DNA of 64,000 bases from CAVQEK01 sp964596645 (GCA_964596645.1 CAZQVB010000006.1:62001-126000), one strand, 5' to 3'. Shown: positions 12,301-20,758, counted from the first letter of the stretch. The notes: generated from the letters alone by a model not told the origin. Numbers and translations: made by a program.

Positions 12301-15300
12301 GCATAGCGCCACAGCATGGAGCGGGCTGGCGCCGGGCACGTACTACGTCACGGCCAAAAAATCAACGACTCAGTGCATCACCAAGCCGATGAAAGCCGAC
12401 GTGGCCGACGATGCGAGCAATCCGGTGCTGAACGTGGTGATGAACAATGCCAACTATAACTGCAACGGCCCCACACCTACAGGTCAGCTGTCGGCTACGG
12501 CCAGCAGCAATGTAGGCGGCGCTAGCTTCGGGTGGACTTGGACAGGCATCAATGTGCCCGGCTCCACGGTAGACAATCCAACCACCTCTGTGGCCAGTGC
12601 GCTGGTAGATAAAGTATATAACGTACGGGTGACAGATACCGATGGCGACGGCAGAAATGACGGTTGTGCTACAGCGCGCAATGCCACAGTGACTAAAGGC
12701 AGCTCTGCGGCTTATATACTTACACCGCAGCTTTCCAAGATCGATCAAACCATATGTGGTCCGAATGGCTCCATCCGGGTTGACCGTATTGATGAAGACA
12801 GAAATGGTGCACTCTTCGCCCAGGAAACTCCTGCTTATATTTCTTATGGGGCCAGCCTGTTCACTTCTACACTTAACCCCATCGATGATGTAGCCAACGC
12901 CTATGCTGCGTTCAATCCGGCTACTGGCTTTTTTGGTGCGGCAGATATACCCGCCGGCACTTATTATGTGCGTGCAGAAAATGCGGTGACGGGTTGCTCT
13001 TTTGGTCCGCCTACTCAGGTGATCATCAAAGATGTGAGCAAAAGGCCCATAATTAATCTTTTCGATACCATACCTGACTATGCCTGCCTTGGCGGTACGC
13101 CAACCGGTGAAATAAAGGCCAGGGCGCTCGGAGGTACCGATGCCAATGCCATTCAGGCCAACTTCTCCTTCGACTGGGAATATGCCAATAACCCTGGTGT
13201 AAACACTCCAACAGGCGCAGGAGCACATCATGCCACCACGCTGGCGGCAGGCCAATACATCATTACCGTAGAAGATATAAACGGGGCAGATCAGTTTTGC
13301 ACAACACAATTGACCTACAACGCGGCTAAAAAGACTATTCCTTTCAAAATCAATACCGTAGCAGGTACCGATCAAACCGTCTGCTTCCCCAATGCCTCCG
13401 GTCATGTGGTAGAAATCGATTCGGCCGGTACAGCTATTGCCTCCGGTGTGGCGTATTTCTCTTCCCGCTACGAAGTGATGCTCAGCGATGCACAGTTGAA
13501 TGCCATATCGCCTGCACCTGCAGGCACCGGAATAGTGCCCGATCCATTCAGTGCGATGTCGGCGGGTGTGTACAACTTCAAAGTGCGCGACAGGCTTACC
13601 AACTGCTTTACTGGCCCAAAGCAGTTGCAGATTCAGAATACAAGCACAAAACCTGTAGTGGCCAGCACGCTGATACAGCCGCAGTACAGCCTCAATCCCG
13701 ACCCTGCCACCTGGACAGGCGAATTGCTGGCCAGTGCTGCTGAGGCCGATGGCAGTATAGGTGCATATTCCTACAACTGGTACCAAGGCACCGCAGCCGC
13801 CGGACCGGTAGTGAGTACGACCGATGGGGCAACCGAGCTGGACGCAGACTACTACACCATATTGGTGCAGAACACAGCCACCATGTGCGAAAAAAGTATT
13901 TCGGGCCTTGTGCCTTTTGAGCGGCGCAGGCCAGAGTTTTTGGCTGCGTCATTCCCACAAACGCTTTGTTTGCCACCAGATGGCCGCATAGAACTGAGTG
14001 ATATAGCGCTCGACAACGCACCTGCGCCGGATGTGCTTCCACCCAATCAGTTCGATATGGCTGCCTATACGTTCCATTGGCATAACGATACGTATGACGC
14101 AGCCAATCCCGACAACTCATTTGTTGGTACTTCCGGCATCACCACCTATCCCGATCTCTCCGCCGGCACCTACTACGTAGTGGCGGTATACAACCACTGG
14201 ATGTTGCCGTCGGAACCGCTGCAGATCATGGTTGAAGACAGCCTGTTCTTCCCGGTGATCGTGTATGATGACAACAACTCCAGGGATCAGACAAGCTGTG
14301 ACCCGGCCACCAGCGTAAATGGTGCAGTTGCGGTGAATGTATATGAAGAAAATACAGGCTTGCCGGCCACCTATACCTACATCTGGGCGGCTGCCAATGG
14401 CACGGACTACTCCGATAGCCTGCGCAATCAGCTCACCGGCTTACCCGTCGGCAGCTACACGGTGCAGGTGACCAACAGCATCACAGGATGTGTGCGCGAA
14501 AAAGCATTCCCCGTAGCCGACGCGGTGAAAATACCCGTGCTCACCGCCTCCTCGTCTCCGGTCACCAATTGCGACCCGACTATGGCCAATGGCAATACAT
14601 CTGCCTTTGTCATCAACTCCAATTTCGACATGTTCCAGGATACTTATTACGATTTCAACTGGTATGAAGGAACGGAACTGAAGGCCACACCCGATCATCA
14701 GGGGCAGTCGTGGGAAGATATCAAGGATGGTATTTATACCGTTCAAGCTGTAGACAAAGACGTGCCTACCTGTCGCTCACAACTGGTGGCTATACTGGTG
14801 GCTGAATCCACCACTCAACCGGTCATTGGTTTGCAAGAGCTGAGCCCGGTGACCAACTGTGACGCACTTCGGCCAAATGGTGCCTACCTGGCCAATGCCG
14901 ATGGAAAAACCACGGGTTACCTCTTCGATTGGTACAACGAGGGCGGTCTTGTTCATGCTACAGGGCCGGCGCCCACAGAGCTTGGCAATGAGACTTATAC
15001 GCTCATCGTGCGCAATATATCTACCGGCTGTACGGATTCCGCCCAGGTAAAGCCATCTTTCAGTCCTGAACTGGTGCCCGCACCCGATGTGGAGATTCTG
15101 TCTGACCGCACCAGTTGTGTAGCCCCCGACGGCATATCTACCGCATCGATCAATGGCAACGTGACCGACTACAGGTTCTTCTACTACTACGCCGACAATG
15201 GCGATCCGCTGCCCAATGTGGTGATCGACTACAAAGTATACGATATGGATGAAGGCGACTACTTTGTGACGGCGCAAAGCCGTAAGACGGGTTGCTTCTC

Positions 15301-15862
15301 GGAGCCTACGCCATTTTCCCTGGCCAACGAGCGCTATTTCCCGGAGATCAAGATCACCACCACACCGTCCAACTGTCAGGATCCTACGGGTACGGCAGAA
15401 GTGTATGTGGCTGATCCGGCCATAGCTTACAAAGTGTACTGGTATGGCGACAATGGATTTGAAGCACAGGGTGAGTTTGTAAATATGCTGCCATTTGGCA
15501 ACTATGATGTACTGGTGGAAGGATCGGATGGTTGCTTCACCGAAACCACGACTACGGTCAATGCCGATGTGCTCATTTACAATGGCGTGTCCGACAACAA
15601 TGACGGTAAGAATGATTTCTTCCACATACTCTGTCTTGAAATGTTTGCAAACAACAATGTGAAAATATTTAACCGCGCGGGCCAGATGGTGTACGAAATG
15701 GACAACTACGACATGAACGATCCTGCACGGCGCTTCCATGGCATAGCCAATAGGGGTGGCATCAACCTTGGCACCCAGCTGCCTATAGGCACTTACTTTT
15801 ATGTAGTGGACAAAGGCGATGGCTCGAAAGCAAAAGTAGGATACCTAGAACTGAACCGTTGA
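6395..15862 (+). CDS. Giant T9SS surface adhesin with N-terminal L-type lectin domain and SprB-like repeats
   Basis: The frame is open from a TTG at 6221, but the ATG at 6395 puts a signal peptide (MHRRIKFIFSVVVFTVLLNL...FAQ) at the N-terminus, giving 3,155 residues. The 286 bp upstream hold no other gene. Residues about 25-320 resemble L-type (legume-lectin fold) domains, with the core strands ADGLAFVMHQ and VAVEIDTWNN and acidic and Asn residues suited to calcium and sugar binding. A cadherin/Ig-like domain with NDNDPDGDQL and a jelly-roll-like domain follow. About 25-30 SprB-like repeats of 75-100 residues come next, each with a Cys-Asp-Pro-type start, an F-W-Y strand and a G-x-Y-x-V-x-V end before Thr-Gly-Cys. 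The C-terminus is a type B gliding-motility domain (VSDNNDGKNDFF...FNRAGQMVYE...LPIGTYFYVV). It is predicted to be secreted by the T9SS and displayed as a sugar-binding adhesin. The partner PorP/SprF starts 1 bp after its stop. Confidence 0.9.
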   Translation: MHRRIKFIFSVVVFTVLLNLNGFAQDPFIPKYNAVKRSERCFTVTYDKTNQFGAVWWADKVNFSADTSFNFVVYMGDRDGGGADGLAFVMHQDSRDITVDATKEVKIGGGGTFDLEAATGDDGGGLGYAMHTSRVNANTIPGPHPNKEDNHRIWPSVAVEIDTWNNGDVPDGRNGTDGNGVTHIRSPFYTWDHTSVVYNGNLYSEQQIISDGQGNSGRILPLKPSHVFGTGNNPDGSSFHNIEDNRCYLFQIKWDVHSDGTQSMELWADVYNGSTNLSGLQMVMTHRDSILSKVFNNDPVLRFGFTGSTGGSRNEQTICLLGENLKPFAQNDFASIPLNTSTVINVEANDNDPDGDQLHVPIIIEPAKNGSAVIFDSVDVNNDNVNFMRYTPDANYTGNDSLAYVTCDVNSTKCYAKCDTAWVYINVGCLPFSVDATALSPHVACVDSMPGNGSAQAIVNNSPFPGTIWFENFSNKANGTTSDSDTTSWSITNSGGCHASSEIFVQDEEFMIRRSVCEVVWESQVIDIAAFTNITLSVDVRGTGGLDPPDYVNVYYKLDGGAEVPFDKGLLTSGFGSAHPTAEGLNGSTIQVVVRMKNSGGDERYFLDNVLVQGQGAAIGGFNYHWYAGNLVGGTPDFTGQTVTGLRPGPYTIVAIEPGSGCRSTPTTVLIDSTGTRPTGGYVKQNAPYTYCDPSLTPNGALEAGVFNGTDSLNLGYLFEWYYRESPKVGSPIRTGYRANNLVGREYSVVITELATGCDTLVSGEVVRDVVEPSVDASVLSDVISCIDPNSGIAEANVGDSTNGYTFEWWAGNVITAAPPDFVGDTINTLPEGWYMVRATNNTSLCPSSGVPVFIDSQLRYPGVVVNKVSDQISCDSTQYTGEFDALAVSGTDTTTTGFSFNWYKGFNDVTPARPGYSGGPAVDRLAAGNYRLIVTNDTTSCATVVDTSLVEILTFNNITGLDVDSVTSCSAIPNGQITVAIDGVPADFSYQLYRGNAALVDSLIIDQSLPVFQNLGVGDYTITARNNITHCLTAPAFATVDDATVLPMADISTSPQTSCDPMVFTGEVEATPLNAGSFGYQWFEDSVNGTAVGNTATVSALDSGIYAVIFTDLSTECTNTFFAQVDIDQDYPVISAVTSVPATHCAPNPNGELHAVAVGSNLAYAWADDGSNSAGTAADVLGVAPGDYTVTVTNTVSTCVSGPVPVNVADNTITPTPAIAVNDNNSCDVLNPNGNLEVTNVTNEPGFTKAKYAYDWYRGVSVATGTQLTGTFPNTPDSSLVSLLNEDRYTLRITNKTTYCTNDVISIITDINIKPTLDFPTITDATRCAEPYMSGIVVTGVNGAVPNNGDYFYELFAMPALSSVHYTSDVNILDDAPGGAVIPAGDYKLVVYNGFNCPSDTVEFEIKDKSVDPLFTLSGYDNITCDLANPVGIVEAATDGSYAVSTVEWFIGSVSGSPVTTIGSASIIEDDTLATGLPGNDYAVRLTADNACTAVQRITIDDVPGNKPLLDTLFTKDLTSCLSANGEISLTVGTVELLPPDLSSNRTYTFTMNNPVAGLGPITLTSDPAVNPGTVVFTNLPEGTWIATVRDDYSLCVSDPLSITIKQAPSTEFNTLLDFASICTLADGEIRLEVSTPVLNESPGGMGFDFEWFDGKSTAGTPLTTVTTIDGWTSEADMLESQFYSIRVTDRFTGCVKDTSIFLPSAGKPIIQTPTAHDATQCAPSNGYVEVMVDEASFTAPLFYDDYNFIVYEGTSFEATDTPYRRIDNPVIAPGGSVVFPADFAPGKYTVVVQEDFPSNCLSDPKVVEIGLDFDITLNPQLVVSDSSCTGGTPTGVLDEAYNNMGYGITQVDYAWFAGSSATGPAIYDPAAGTAATIGALANGTYTVQLTVSGGAGLGCVAEKSINVPKLKTDERINAVINPNMNCSPYNGAISLSDITIDGFSNALSRYEDFRLSDEGGNVLSTAPHSATAWSGLAPGTYYVTAKKSTTQCITKPMKADVADDASNPVLNVVMNNANYNCNGPTPTGQLSATASSNVGGASFGWTWTGINVPGSTVDNPTTSVASALVDKVYNVRVTDTDGDGRNDGCATARNATVTKGSSAAYILTPQLSKIDQTICGPNGSIRVDRIDEDRNGALFAQETPAYISYGASLFTSTLNPIDDVANAYAAFNPATGFFGAADIPAGTYYVRAENAVTGCSFGPPTQVIIKDVSKRPIINLFDTIPDYACLGGTPTGEIKARALGGTDANAIQANFSFDWEYANNPGVNTPTGAGAHHATTLAAGQYIITVEDINGADQFCTTQLTYNAAKKTIPFKINTVAGTDQTVCFPNASGHVVEIDSAGTAIASGVAYFSSRYEVMLSDAQLNAISPAPAGTGIVPDPFSAMSAGVYNFKVRDRLTNCFTGPKQLQIQNTSTKPVVASTLIQPQYSLNPDPATWTGELLASAAEADGSIGAYSYNWYQGTAAAGPVVSTTDGATELDADYYTILVQNTATMCEKSISGLVPFERRRPEFLAASFPQTLCLPPDGRIELSDIALDNAPAPDVLPPNQFDMAAYTFHWHNDTYDAANPDNSFVGTSGITTYPDLSAGTYYVVAVYNHWMLPSEPLQIMVEDSLFFPVIVYDDNNSRDQTSCDPATSVNGAVAVNVYEENTGLPATYTYIWAAANGTDYSDSLRNQLTGLPVGSYTVQVTNSITGCVREKAFPVADAVKIPVLTASSSPVTNCDPTMANGNTSAFVINSNFDMFQDTYYDFNWYEGTELKATPDHQGQSWEDIKDGIYTVQAVDKDVPTCRSQLVAILVAESTTQPVIGLQELSPVTNCDALRPNGAYLANADGKTTGYLFDWYNEGGLVHATGPAPTELGNETYTLIVRNISTGCTDSAQVKPSFSPELVPAPDVEILSDRTSCVAPDGISTASINGNVTDYRFFYYYADNGDPLPNVVIDYKVYDMDEGDYFVTAQSRKTGCFSEPTPFSLANERYFPEIKITTTPSNCQDPTGTAEVYVADPAIAYKVYWYGDNGFEAQGEFVNMLPFGNYDVLVEGSDGCFTETTTTVNADVLIYNGVSDNNDGKNDFFHILCLEMFANNNVKIFNRAGQMVYEMDNYDMNDPARRFHGIANRGGINLGTQLPIGTYFYVVDKGDGSKAKVGYLELNR

Positions 15863-15863
15863 C

Positions 15864-16808
15864 ATGAACCTTCATAAATACACCTTCGCTGTACTCATCA
15901 CAATAGCTGCATGGGCCGACGTACAGGCACAGCAAAAGCCGGTGCTTTCTCAATACATGTTCAGCGGCCTGGTGCTCAACCCGGCCTATGCCGGCAGGCA
16001 CGAGTATACTACCTTCACCGGCATGTACCGCGACCAATGGGTGAATGTGCCCGGCTCTCCCACGCTGAGCACCTTTACGGCACAAACGGGTGTGAAAGGC
16101 AAACCCATAGGCATGGGCATGATGATATCAAGCGACCGCATCGGTGTACACAGCAATACCTCGGCCTATGCCAGCTATGCTTATTATATTCAGTTCAGGA
16201 ATGGAGCGAAATTCTCGATGGGCCTGCAGGGCGGAGTCGACTATTTGCAGTCCGACTGGACCAAGCTGGACCTGCCGCCAGACCAACAAGATGACCGGCT
16301 GTTCTCAGGCGGTGAGAGCCAGCTATTTCCCAATTTTGGAACGGGTCTCTTTTATTTCAACCAGAATTACTACCTGGGCCTGTCTGTGCCATACCTGCTT
16401 ACCAACCGGAAGAGGCTCACCGACGACATATTATTTTCTGATGTGCGCCATTCACGAAACTATTACTTCACCGGCGGTGTAGTGCTGGACATCAATGATG
16501 TGCTGAAATTTAAACCATCGTTTTTGCTGCGGCTCGAAGACAACATGCCGGTAGCAGTAGACCTGAACGCCAATCTATACTACAATGAAATCATAGACAT
16601 AGGAATATCATACCGGCAGGGAGACAGTGCCATTGGTATTCTTGGCCTTCAGTTGAATGAATATGTGAAATTTTCATACGCCTACGATTGGATTATCTCC
16701 AAGCTTTCGCCCTATACTAATGGTACGCATGAGCTGATGCTTCAATACCGCATCAACTTCAATGCACCACGCAAGCACCGAATGTGCCCCGGCCCGCTTT
16801 ACTTCTAA
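15864..16808 (+). CDS. PorP/SprF-family type IX secretion system membrane protein
   Basis: This 314-residue protein has the normal length for the family. A signal peptide (MNLHKYTFAVLITIAAWADV, cleaved near QAQ) is followed by the diagnostic segment LSQYMFSGLVLNPAYAG and RDQWVNVPGSPTL, then repeated amphipathic beta-strands ending in YRINF. SprF of Flavobacterium johnsoniae belongs to this family and is needed for secretion and attachment of the adhesin SprB, so an equivalent role for the giant lectin adhesin is the likeliest reading. The ATG at 15864 lies one base after the adhesin stop codon, which indicates translational coupling. Unlike the paralogue at 981, it has no linker or SPOR extension. 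Confidence 0.92.
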   Translation: MNLHKYTFAVLITIAAWADVQAQQKPVLSQYMFSGLVLNPAYAGRHEYTTFTGMYRDQWVNVPGSPTLSTFTAQTGVKGKPIGMGMMISSDRIGVHSNTSAYASYAYYIQFRNGAKFSMGLQGGVDYLQSDWTKLDLPPDQQDDRLFSGGESQLFPNFGTGLFYFNQNYYLGLSVPYLLTNRKRLTDDILFSDVRHSRNYYFTGGVVLDINDVLKFKPSFLLRLEDNMPVAVDLNANLYYNEIIDIGISYRQGDSAIGILGLQLNEYVKFSYAYDWIISKLSPYTNGTHELMLQYRINFNAPRKHRMCPGPLYF

Positions 16809-16832
16809 GGCATCCACCCGCACTACAGCGCC

Positions 16833-18389
16833 TTACTGATGCTGATCTCTAAGAAGATCATTGATCACCTTCACAGGATTGAAAGTAGTGGTCGGAACTT
16901 CTACGAATACCGTATTCCAGTCGGACATGGAGCCATTCCACAAGCCAGGCAGCTCTTGGGCCTTTAGCTCGCGTCCATCTTTACTTTTAGTCGAAATAAA
17001 GCCAGTTTTAGGATCGGTGTATTTTCGAAGGTCGTACTTGCGTCCCCGGTAGTCCTTTACGGCGCACACCAGGTCTGTAGGGCTGAAGTGTGTGGAGGAT
17101 TGGGCTATGGCAGCCTGCTCCTCATTGTCGTGATCGATTTGCGCCGTCTCGGCAATCTGTATGGAGACGGTACCATCGGGATTCTCTGCGAAAAAAGGCC
17201 CGCCACCCGGCTCACCTTCATTGATCACAATGCCTGTGGCGCGCACTGGCCTAAAACATTTTTTGGTGTAAAACTCCTTGCGCGCATCGTCGTCGTTGAA
17301 CTCCGGAATGTTTTGCAGCATCATGAATCCGGTGTAGAACTGCTCTATTCTGTCCAGTTGCTCTTTGGTGGTGTTGCCATCCAGCCACTGCTGAAATTCA
17401 AAAATTCTTTTTTGCACCTCCAGCACCATGCCACCCAGTAGTTTTTTGTAGGTGTAGGTGTCACCTTTCAGCTTGTCGGGCACCACGTTGTCTATGTTTT
17501 TGATGAAGATGAGGTCGGCCTCTATGTCGTTCAGGTTTTCCAGAAGGGCACCATGGCCTGCCGGCCGAAAGAGCAAAGTGCCGTCGTCATTGCGAAAAGG
17601 CTCGTTGCTCATGGTAACGGCAATGGTGTCGGTGTGTGGTTTTTGCTCGCTGAAGCTCAGTACAAAACGAACCCCATATTTTTCCTCGTATTTTTGTTTC
17701 ACTTCGTCCACATGTTCTTCAAAGCGCTGGCGATGCTCTTTGGATACTGTGAAGTGTATGTGCACCACATTGCCAGACGATACGGCATAGTGAGCGCCTT
17801 CGGTGAGGTGCTCTTCTACGGGCGTACGTGCACCTTCATCATATCGGTGAAACTTTAAAAGACCTTTAGGCAACTCGCCATAACCAAGACCATGGTCATT
17901 GAGAAAATAATCGATGATGATGCGGTATTCGCCAGTCTCCAGAAATGGCTGAAGCTTATGATCATCGGCTGCCATGGCGGCTTTGAGGTCTTCATAAAAG
18001 GCGAAACGCTCCAGGTTGGCAATAAATTTCTCCGTGGCCTGGTTCATCAGCCCGCCATCCAGGTAGGAGTAGAGGTCTTTGAACATGCGGCTGGCGGCGC
18101 CGGAGGCAGGCACAAATTTGCAGATGGTGAGGGTTTTCGACGACGCCTCATACCGGGTAATGAGCTCCCGCTGACGCTCTGGCTCCACCGCCTGTACGCC
18201 ATCGCCGGGTGTAGCGGCTTTTTTAAGTGTAAGCGCAGGAAAACCATTTTTAAAATTGTCGATCTGCTGCTGTACCGCAGCCGGGTCGGATCCGCGCTGT
18301 CTGATTTGTTCCAGATCCTGCTCGTTGAATGTGCTTTGTTGCGATTGCATAGTGTTGGTGTGGGTTTTATGTTCTCTGGTATTGATCAT
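16833..18389 (-). CDS. DUF4301-family protein
   Basis: This cytoplasmic-looking protein of 518 residues matches my recollection of the DUF4301 family, which is widespread in Bacteroidota and has no established function. Conserved-looking segments include CKFVPASGAASRMFKDLYSY, then DYFLNDHGLGYGELPKGLLKFH, and RPAGHGALLENLNDIEADLI. The Gly-rich GAASRM segment and the RPAGHGALLENL motif resemble sugar-nucleotidyltransferase-type binding loops, but I would not assign an activity from that. There are two possible starts: the ATG at 18389, which overlaps the stop of the upstream gene as TAATG and so suggests coupling, and the ATG at 18350 (MQSQQSTFNEQD), which begins where the family-like sequence begins. 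I give the coupled start. It converges on the PorP/SprF gene with 24 bp between. Confidence 0.8.
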   Translation of the reverse strand: MINTREHKTHTNTMQSQQSTFNEQDLEQIRQRGSDPAAVQQQIDNFKNGFPALTLKKAATPGDGVQAVEPERQRELITRYEASSKTLTICKFVPASGAASRMFKDLYSYLDGGLMNQATEKFIANLERFAFYEDLKAAMAADDHKLQPFLETGEYRIIIDYFLNDHGLGYGELPKGLLKFHRYDEGARTPVEEHLTEGAHYAVSSGNVVHIHFTVSKEHRQRFEEHVDEVKQKYEEKYGVRFVLSFSEQKPHTDTIAVTMSNEPFRNDDGTLLFRPAGHGALLENLNDIEADLIFIKNIDNVVPDKLKGDTYTYKKLLGGMVLEVQKRIFEFQQWLDGNTTKEQLDRIEQFYTGFMMLQNIPEFNDDDARKEFYTKKCFRPVRATGIVINEGEPGGGPFFAENPDGTVSIQIAETAQIDHDNEEQAAIAQSSTHFSPTDLVCAVKDYRGRKYDLRKYTDPKTGFISTKSKDGRELKAQELPGLWNGSMSDWNTVFVEVPTTTFNPVKVINDLLRDQHQ

Positions 18390-19816
18390 TATTTCCGGAT
18401 CAGGCAGATCCAGTGCCCGTCCGCGGGAGAGGCGATCGCAAGAGGATCGCCCGTTGGGGTACTAACAGGCTCAGTCCATGTGGTGTTTAGAATATCCAGC
18501 CATTGTATGGTGGTGCCCGCCCGCAGATCATCCGGCCGTAAGGTCACTTCTCCGCCGTTAGTAAAGTAGATGATGTAGGCATCGTCTGACACACGGCAGA
18601 AAGCTTCATTTTCTTGTCGATCTCCTAGAATAGTATTGTCGGGGCGGCCGTTCACAAAGCGTGTTTTTTCTGCCAGGCTGCGCATACTTTTTATCACGCT
18701 TTGTGCTGTATCGCTGAGGCCAAGCCCCGAAGTAGGCCGGTGAAAGCGCGTGCTGGCACAGCCCATCAATACGTTGCGCACGAAGCACTCTATGCCATTG
18801 CGTGTGGAGTGATGCTTTCCGCCGTCGCGGCCGTACACCTTTACGTTGTTCACAGGCCGAAAAGCATCGATCTTTTTCAATCTGTCCATCTGTGCAATGC
18901 CATTTTTCCAATGGCTGTCGCCGCTGTTGTGGTTGTTTTGCGAAATGTCAACAAAAGAATAAAGTTCGGGGTGGTCCAGTGTTTCCCGGTGTACCACATG
19001 ATTCAAATCCCAGGGGTCCCACATCTCGGTGGTATGTACTTGCTTATTATTTTCCCGGGCTTTTTTCTGAATGTATTCAGACCAGAACTTGCCCCATTCT
19101 GCCGAAACAGAAGTTTCGTTGTCCATGCAGTAGAGTACATGGTTGTGTGGCAAGGTGTAGCGCAGCAGCTGATCCACAAATTTTTGCTGGTATTCGAGCA
19201 GCTTCAGGTTGCTTTCAAGCGAAGGCACAGATCGAAAGAAGTTGTTTTCTGTCTGCACAGGGTGTGAGGTCACCTGCTCGGGCAGGTGCACCCGGCCGGC
19301 TGAGTAGTTGATGTTGTTTTTGGGGTTGAAGGGGTTGGCATCCCAGGGTTCCCGGTAAAAGTCGAACGTGGCCCAAACCTCCAGTTGTACCACAATGTGG
19401 CGGCGGGCCGTTTGCTGAAGAAAATTATCCAACCGCGCCCAGTACACTTCATTCCACCGATCGAGGTCATATTGGCCATCGGGCTGCTGTGCAAAGGGCC
19501 ACTCATTCAGGCTATCCCTGCTGGACATGGTGTTGCGCACATAGTTGCCACCCGCGTGCTGCAAAAGGTCTAGTTCGGCTTCCAGGTTTGGCGCTTGAAA
19601 GAGATTGTCTTCGCTGGAGCCGCCGAGCAGCAATATGTCTTCCCCGCGGTAGTGCCAGTAGCCTGGATATTGCGCGCTGGCCGTTATGGCCTCTTCTTCC
19701 GTCTCTATGGTCTTGGTTTCACTTGTTTTGTGCTCTTGCACTACGCTCAGCAGAATTTTCCAGCCAAAGTACACAGCGGCAAAAAACACCGCCACGGCCA
19801 ATAACAGCTTTTTCAT
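18389..19816 (-). CDS. Membrane-anchored glycoside-hydrolase-like protein (TIM-barrel, DUF4038-type)
   Basis: The 475-residue product has an N-terminal transmembrane or signal-anchor segment (MKKLLLAVAVFFAAVYFGWK) and a large extracytoplasmic part. The body resembles clan GH-A barrels of the DUF4038/apiosidase-like kind: an early strand with YWHYRGEDILLLGGSSEDN, a GGNYVRNTMSS strand, a HIVVQLEVWATFDFY strand, VLYCMDNETSVSAEWGKFW with an Asn-Glu pair where the acid/base residue is expected, and VHTTEMWDPWD. A C-terminal beta-sandwich ends in GHWICLIRK. The substrate cannot be read from sequence. Its stop overlaps the start of the DUF4301 gene, so the two are probably one operon. A non-catalytic member of the fold is an alternative. 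Confidence 0.65.
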   Translation of the reverse strand: MKKLLLAVAVFFAAVYFGWKILLSVVQEHKTSETKTIETEEEAITASAQYPGYWHYRGEDILLLGGSSEDNLFQAPNLEAELDLLQHAGGNYVRNTMSSRDSLNEWPFAQQPDGQYDLDRWNEVYWARLDNFLQQTARRHIVVQLEVWATFDFYREPWDANPFNPKNNINYSAGRVHLPEQVTSHPVQTENNFFRSVPSLESNLKLLEYQQKFVDQLLRYTLPHNHVLYCMDNETSVSAEWGKFWSEYIQKKARENNKQVHTTEMWDPWDLNHVVHRETLDHPELYSFVDISQNNHNSGDSHWKNGIAQMDRLKKIDAFRPVNNVKVYGRDGGKHHSTRNGIECFVRNVLMGCASTRFHRPTSGLGLSDTAQSVIKSMRSLAEKTRFVNGRPDNTILGDRQENEAFCRVSDDAYIIYFTNGGEVTLRPDDLRAGTTIQWLDILNTTWTEPVSTPTGDPLAIASPADGHWICLIRK

Positions 19817-19903
19817 AGTCAGTTTTTAAGTGTTTTACTTCAAGCCATGCCGACTTCAGGCAATGCGCATCACGTTGCTGCTTATGGCATGGCCTACGCC
19901 GGT

Positions 19904-20758
19904 TTATTTCTCCAGTCCCATCAGTACACGCCTTATGCCATTGGCTTTTTCCATCAGGGCATAGCTCCGGTCTTCCGATTGCTGGTCTATTATCTCTTTA
20001 AAATCCTGAAGCAGCTTGATGTATGCATCGAGCGCTTTAGAGATATTGGTGGCATTTTGAGTGAATATCGGTGCCCACATATCCGGCGAGCTCTTCGCCA
20101 GCCTTACGGTAGAAGAAAATCCACTGCCTGCCATTTCGAAAATACTGCGCTCATCCTTTTCTTTCTCGAGCACGGTGAGGCCAAGCGCAAAAGAGCTGAT
20201 ATGGCTCAGGTGCGACACGTAGGCTATGTGCCGGTCGTGCTCTTCGCCGGTCATGTAGCTGATGCGCATGTCGAGCAGTTTGAAAAAGCGCTCTACAGTA
20301 CCAAGGGCATAGCTGTCGCTTTTGTCTTTGTCGCAAATGATGAGCTGTTTATGACGCAGCAGACCGGGAAATGCAGCTTCGGGGCCGGAGTTCTCCGTGC
20401 CGGCAATCGGGTGGCACGCTACATAATGGTGTCGCTTGGGATGGCCGGCTACGGCCTGGCAAAAACTCGCTTTGGTAGAACCAAGATCGATGAGCGTAGC
20501 CCTGTCGGGAAGCAGGTCAAGTGTTTCGGGTAGCTGACGCAAGATGACATTCACCGGTGTGGCCAGCACCACCAGATCGGCACTTGCTATGGCTTTATTA
20601 AAATAGGCGACCTCATGGATGATGCCCATCTCCAACGCCTTGTCGGTATGGACTGGGTTTGTGTCTACACCTATGAAATGATGGCCTTCTTCTTCTGCCT
20701 GTATGCCCAATGCGAACGATCCGCCGAGCAAGCCAACCCCAACAATAGAGATATTCAT
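19904..20758 (-). CDS. tyrA: Prephenate dehydrogenase
   Basis: The 284-residue protein has an N-terminal Rossmann fold (VGVGLLGGSF, residues 6-15) and the prephenate dehydrogenase signature HPIAGTENSGPEAAFPGL, followed by the all-helical C-terminal domain with VSHLSHISSFALGL. It would convert prephenate and NAD+ to 4-hydroxyphenylpyruvate and CO2 in tyrosine synthesis. I see no chorismate mutase or ACT domain; the length fits the stand-alone dehydrogenase. The gene lies 75 bp downstream of an aminotransferase on the same strand, the usual Bacteroidota pairing. The prephenate dehydratase often found with them is not in this window. Confidence 0.93.
   Translation of the reverse strand: MNISIVGVGLLGGSFALGIQAEEEGHHFIGVDTNPVHTDKALEMGIIHEVAYFNKAIASADLVVLATPVNVILRQLPETLDLLPDRATLIDLGSTKASFCQAVAGHPKRHHYVACHPIAGTENSGPEAAFPGLLRHKQLIICDKDKSDSYALGTVERFFKLLDMRISYMTGEEHDRHIAYVSHLSHISSFALGLTVLEKEKDERSIFEMAGSGFSSTVRLAKSSPDMWAPIFTQNATNISKALDAYIKLLQDFKEIIDQQSEDRSYALMEKANGIRRVLMGLEK

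Noticed and set aside
12362..13786. 474-codon open frame on the minus strand
   Set aside because: It lies wholly inside the giant lectin adhesin, whose plus-strand frame is clearly coding; the antisense product is Cys/Gly/Arg-rich and unlike any protein I know.
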